This document shows positions 61,365 through 64,000 of a stretch of DNA of 64,000 bases, piece after piece (within the stretch, counting starts at the first letter, position 1; each line of letters opens with the position of its first letter). The notes beneath the pieces are model-generated. The model was not told where the DNA came from. It saw only the letters and a program-made list of their open reading frames with translations, and did no database searches. A program made the translations under genes and the position numbers. The stretch lies in assembly GCA_949291945.1 (NCBI GenBank), contig CASEXH010000022.1, positions 1 through 64,000 of the forward strand, read 5' to 3'. Source of the stretch: an uncultured Bacillota bacterium. Its GTDB lineage: Bacteria; Bacillota; Clostridia; Lachnospirales; Lachnospiraceae.

Positions 61365-63140
61365 ATGAAATTAAAAAAAATATTAAATAATTATTTAATA
61401 TGTGCTGTTTTAACTGGAATATTGTTATTAATCTGTAAGGAATTTTATGATGTGCTGCTAATTTCTCCGGATGATATTTCTTATAGGAATGTTATATCAG
61501 GTTTTTTTACTAGTGAACCAAATGCGTACGCTTATTTTATTAAATATCCATTAGGTAAAGTATTATCATTCTTATATACGTTAAGCATTAATATTGCTTG
61601 GTATGAAATTTTTTTATTAGGTTGTAATGCTTTATGCGTTTATCTGATTTTACTTAGATTATTTGAAAAAATAGGACCTTATCGTTGGCTTACTAAATTG
61701 ATAAGTATTGTGCTTCTATATACAATTAGTATCAATAATCTTGTCAATTTAGAATGGACGGTTACTGCTGGGCTGCTTTCAGCGACAGCTATATTTTTTT
61801 ACATATCAAGGGAAAATAATGGTAAAAAGATAGATGAATTTGTAAATATTGCTATTTGCTTGATTTTATTTCTAATAGGGTTTAATTTACGGAGTACGGT
61901 AGCATTAATGTATTTACCGCTGATAGTAGTTTTGCTAATTGTCAATATATTTTTTCAGTATAAAATAAAAAAAAGACCACTAATTACTCAAAGAATACAC
62001 TTTATTTCAATAGGAATTCTTATAGTAGGAATATTATTAACCTTAGGAATTAATGCAGTAGCATATCATAATATTGATTGGGACAACTATAAAGAATACA
62101 CAGCATATAGATCAACGTTAGTAGATTATTATGGATATCCAGATTATGATACTAATAAAGATACTTATGATAGCATAGGAATTTCAAAAGCAGCATATGA
62201 AATAATGAAAGATGATTATAATTTTATATTTTTAAATGATGAGTTTAATAATTACGACTTTGAAAAATTAGCTGGCTTTTCGAGAAATTTACAGACTGAA
62301 CTAACATTAGGTGACAAAATTTCGAAGACAGTAGACAGGATTTATAGCGTTTTAAGTGCTAGACAGGTGATAGATATTAGTATATTAATAATAGCTTTAT
62401 TGATATATAATTTATTTAATAAGAGAAGACGCTTGCTTAATGTTGTATTCGCTATAATAGTTATATTCTGGAGCTGTGGACTATATGGGTACTTAGGATT
62501 CAGCGGGAGATTGCCGGTTAGGGTTGCAGTATCAATAAGTTATGGAATACTTGGAATTTTGCTAGGAGCTTTGTGCCTAAGTACTAAAAAAACAAAAAGT
62601 AGTAATACGATAGAAAAAGTTTGTACTTGGTTAACAGAATTATTAATTTTATGTCTTGTTATATTTGGTTCAGTTAATTCATTAGTGAAATTGCATTCTC
62701 AAAACGAGACTGATGCATTAAATGCAACGGCGAGATATGAGTTGATTGAAGAGTGCAATCAAAATCCCGAAGATGTTTATTTCTTAGATTTTAATTCGTT
62801 TACACAATATGGTGAGCGAGTTGGTGCTGGGTTAGGAATTAGCAGTGGTAATTGCATTAATGCTGGCGGATGGACATATAATACACCATTTTATCAGGAA
62901 TTTTTAAAAAAATATGATATAAACAGTATAACAAAAGCTATTAAAGAAAATGGAAATATCTATTTTATGGTTGATAGTGATAGAAGTTCTGATGTTTCAA
63001 ATAGATTAAATAATTATTTTGAAACAATAGATTCATCTATTTCAATTGAACTAGCGGATCAATTTATGCTTTCAAATGGAAAAAGTGTAGATAGTTTACA
63101 TTTCACATATGACAATAATAGCGGAGGTAATGATGAATAA
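61365..63140 (+). CDS. Multi-pass membrane protein, GtrC/GT-C-like, copy 2
   Basis: A 591-residue relative of the protein at 55977. It has about ten hydrophobic segments, the early acidic motif ISPDDISYRNVISGFF, then YKEYTAYRSTLVDYYGYPDYD and IGISKAAYEIMK, and a C-terminal soluble part with PEDVYFLDFNSF. The shared order of these features and nearly equal lengths show duplication or parallel acquisition rather than chance. Strongly AT-rich (17 of 60 G+C in 62101-62160). ATG 61365 is preferred to GTG 61362, with AGGA upstream. Probably a polyprenyl-phosphate-sugar-dependent transferase. It overlaps the next gene by eight bases. Confidence 0.6.
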   Translation: MKLKKILNNYLICAVLTGILLLICKEFYDVLLISPDDISYRNVISGFFTSEPNAYAYFIKYPLGKVLSFLYTLSINIAWYEIFLLGCNALCVYLILLRLFEKIGPYRWLTKLISIVLLYTISINNLVNLEWTVTAGLLSATAIFFYISRENNGKKIDEFVNIAICLILFLIGFNLRSTVALMYLPLIVVLLIVNIFFQYKIKKRPLITQRIHFISIGILIVGILLTLGINAVAYHNIDWDNYKEYTAYRSTLVDYYGYPDYDTNKDTYDSIGISKAAYEIMKDDYNFIFLNDEFNNYDFEKLAGFSRNLQTELTLGDKISKTVDRIYSVLSARQVIDISILIIALLIYNLFNKRRRLLNVVFAIIVIFWSCGLYGYLGFSGRLPVRVAVSISYGILGILLGALCLSTKKTKSSNTIEKVCTWLTELLILCLVIFGSVNSLVKLHSQNETDALNATARYELIEECNQNPEDVYFLDFNSFTQYGERVGAGLGISSGNCINAGGWTYNTPFYQEFLKKYDINSITKAIKENGNIYFMVDSDRSSDVSNRLNNYFETIDSSISIELADQFMLSNGKSVDSLHFTYDNNSGGNDE

Positions 63141-64000
63141 AAATAAAATAGTAATTATTGGTGCTAATAGCTTTCAAAATCAACTTATTGTGAAGGCAAA
63201 AGAATTAGGATTTGAAACTCATGTATTTGCTTGGAAGGCAGGCGATATTGGAGAATATACAGCGGACTATTTTTATCCTATCAGTATTGTTGAAAAAGAT
63301 AAAATTTTAAATGTTTGTAAAACAATAAGGCCTGTTGCGGTTGTCACTATAGGATCAGATTTAGCTAGCTTGACGGCTAATTATGTCGCAAGAGCATTAA
63401 ATCTATCTGCAAATTCAGAACACTGCGATTTAATTGCAACTAATAAATTTATGATGAGAGAAGCATTACAAGCTGGTGGAATTTGGACTCCTATGCATAA
63501 GAAAATAAAAGATGTAAGTGATTTAGAGACCCTAAATGAAATAAAATTTCCAGTCATTGTAAAGCCAACAGATAGATCTGGTAGCAGAGCAATAACTAAG
63601 GTAGATGAAGAAAAAGAACTGAAGAATGCAGTATTACAAGCAATGGAACAGTCTTTTGAACATGCTGCAATTGTTGAAGAATTTATAGATGGTAAGGAGT
63701 ATAGTTGCGAATGTATTTCGTATCATGGTCAACATCATTTTTTAGCTTTTACAAAGAAATATACAACAGGTGCTCCTAATTTTATTGAAACAGGTCATAT
63801 GCAACCGGCGGATATTGAAAAAGAAAAATATGATGAAATTATAAATGTGATTTTTAAAGCTTTAAATGCTCTAGAGATAAGGGAAGGTGCCTCACATACA
63901 GAATTTAAGATTACTTCTAAGGGAGAAGTGAAAATAATTGAGATAGGCGCTCGTATGGGAGGAGATTGTATCGGGTCGGATTTGGTGCCTCTATCTACAG
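63133..64000 (+). CDS. ATP-grasp ligase 2 of the polysaccharide locus (partial, runs off the window)
   Basis: Reading from ATG 63133 gives 289 codons without a stop to the window end. The start is MNKNKIVIIGANSFQNQL (preATP-grasp fold). Then come FPVIVKPTDRSGSRAITKV, AAIVEEFIDGKEYSCEC and the metal-binding HTEFKIT followed by IIEIGARMGGDC (E-x-G-A-R-x-G-G). The ribosome-binding site is GGAGG (63123-63127), and the gene overlaps the GtrC-like gene. It differs clearly from ATP-grasp ligase 1, so the two probably join different substrates or act in series. Similar enzymes are amino-acid ligases or carboxylate-amine ligases. Confidence 0.8.
   Translation, partial: MNKNKIVIIGANSFQNQLIVKAKELGFETHVFAWKAGDIGEYTADYFYPISIVEKDKILNVCKTIRPVAVVTIGSDLASLTANYVARALNLSANSEHCDLIATNKFMMREALQAGGIWTPMHKKIKDVSDLETLNEIKFPVIVKPTDRSGSRAITKVDEEKELKNAVLQAMEQSFEHAAIVEEFIDGKEYSCECISYHGQHHFLAFTKKYTTGAPNFIETGHMQPADIEKEKYDEIINVIFKALNALEIREGASHTEFKITSKGEVKIIEIGARMGGDCIGSDLVPLST

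Overview
The window looks like chromosomal DNA of a strictly anaerobic gut Clostridium relative, most likely a Lachnospiraceae member of Blautia type. This is inferred from several things. The base composition is moderate and the Shine-Dalgarno sites are strong AGGAGG types. A single-chain pyruvate:ferredoxin oxidoreductase and a PPi-type phosphofructokinase sit in the window, the latter beside pyruvate phosphate dikinase. The order era-recO-glyQS is also typical. No tRNA, rRNA, CRISPR array or complete insertion sequence was seen. 

Layout: (1) 1-1850: the 3' part of queC cut off at its 5' end by unrelated DNA, then phoU with a degenerate stand-alone receiver protein. (2) 1867-5640: mannonate dehydratase and fructuronate reductase genes (uxuA, uxuB) divergent from an AraC-type regulator. 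(3) 5736-11757: an ABC-F protein, an Rrf2 regulator and pyruvate:ferredoxin oxidoreductase. (4) 11846-23926: an IclR-type regulator followed by a ten-gene same-strand operon. The operon holds an amino-acid dehydrogenase, an MFS carrier, a four-subunit 2-oxoacid:ferredoxin oxidoreductase, a fused ADP-forming acyl-CoA synthetase, an M20 amidohydrolase, and an OpuC/EgtUV-like importer made of an ATPase and a permease-binding-protein fusion. Together these read as a complete route: import, hydrolysis, oxidative deamination, oxidation to acyl-CoA, and ATP formation. Its leader carries two copies of the 13-bp palindrome AGAAC-N3-GTTCT. (5) 24006-32620: a CNNM/CorC membrane protein with an unusual leader (small ORF plus hairpin), a PRTase-like protein, an M16 peptidase, era, recO and glyQS. 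(6) 32755-42521: a CapA-like protein, PPi-type phosphofructokinase, pyruvate phosphate dikinase, a HAD-like protein, a xanthine/uracil-type permease and a DUF362 protein with a structured leader. (7) 42692-64000: a long surface-polysaccharide locus that runs off the right edge. 

The polysaccharide locus begins with an MBOAT/AlgJ-like O-acetylation pair. Then come a DegT aminotransferase, an initiating phosphoglycosyl transferase, several glycosyltransferases, UDP-galactopyranose mutase with a galactofuranosyltransferase, the Wzy-type polymerase and the Wzx-type flippase. From about 55977 the DNA is clearly more AT-rich. This part encodes two related 591/592-residue membrane proteins, a second DegT (WecE/RffA type), a GtrB-like polyprenyl-phosphate glycosyltransferase and two ATP-grasp ligases. 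I read it as a horizontally acquired decoration module that may add sugars and amino-acid groups to the polymer. Product names rest on motifs and family knowledge; no database search was run.
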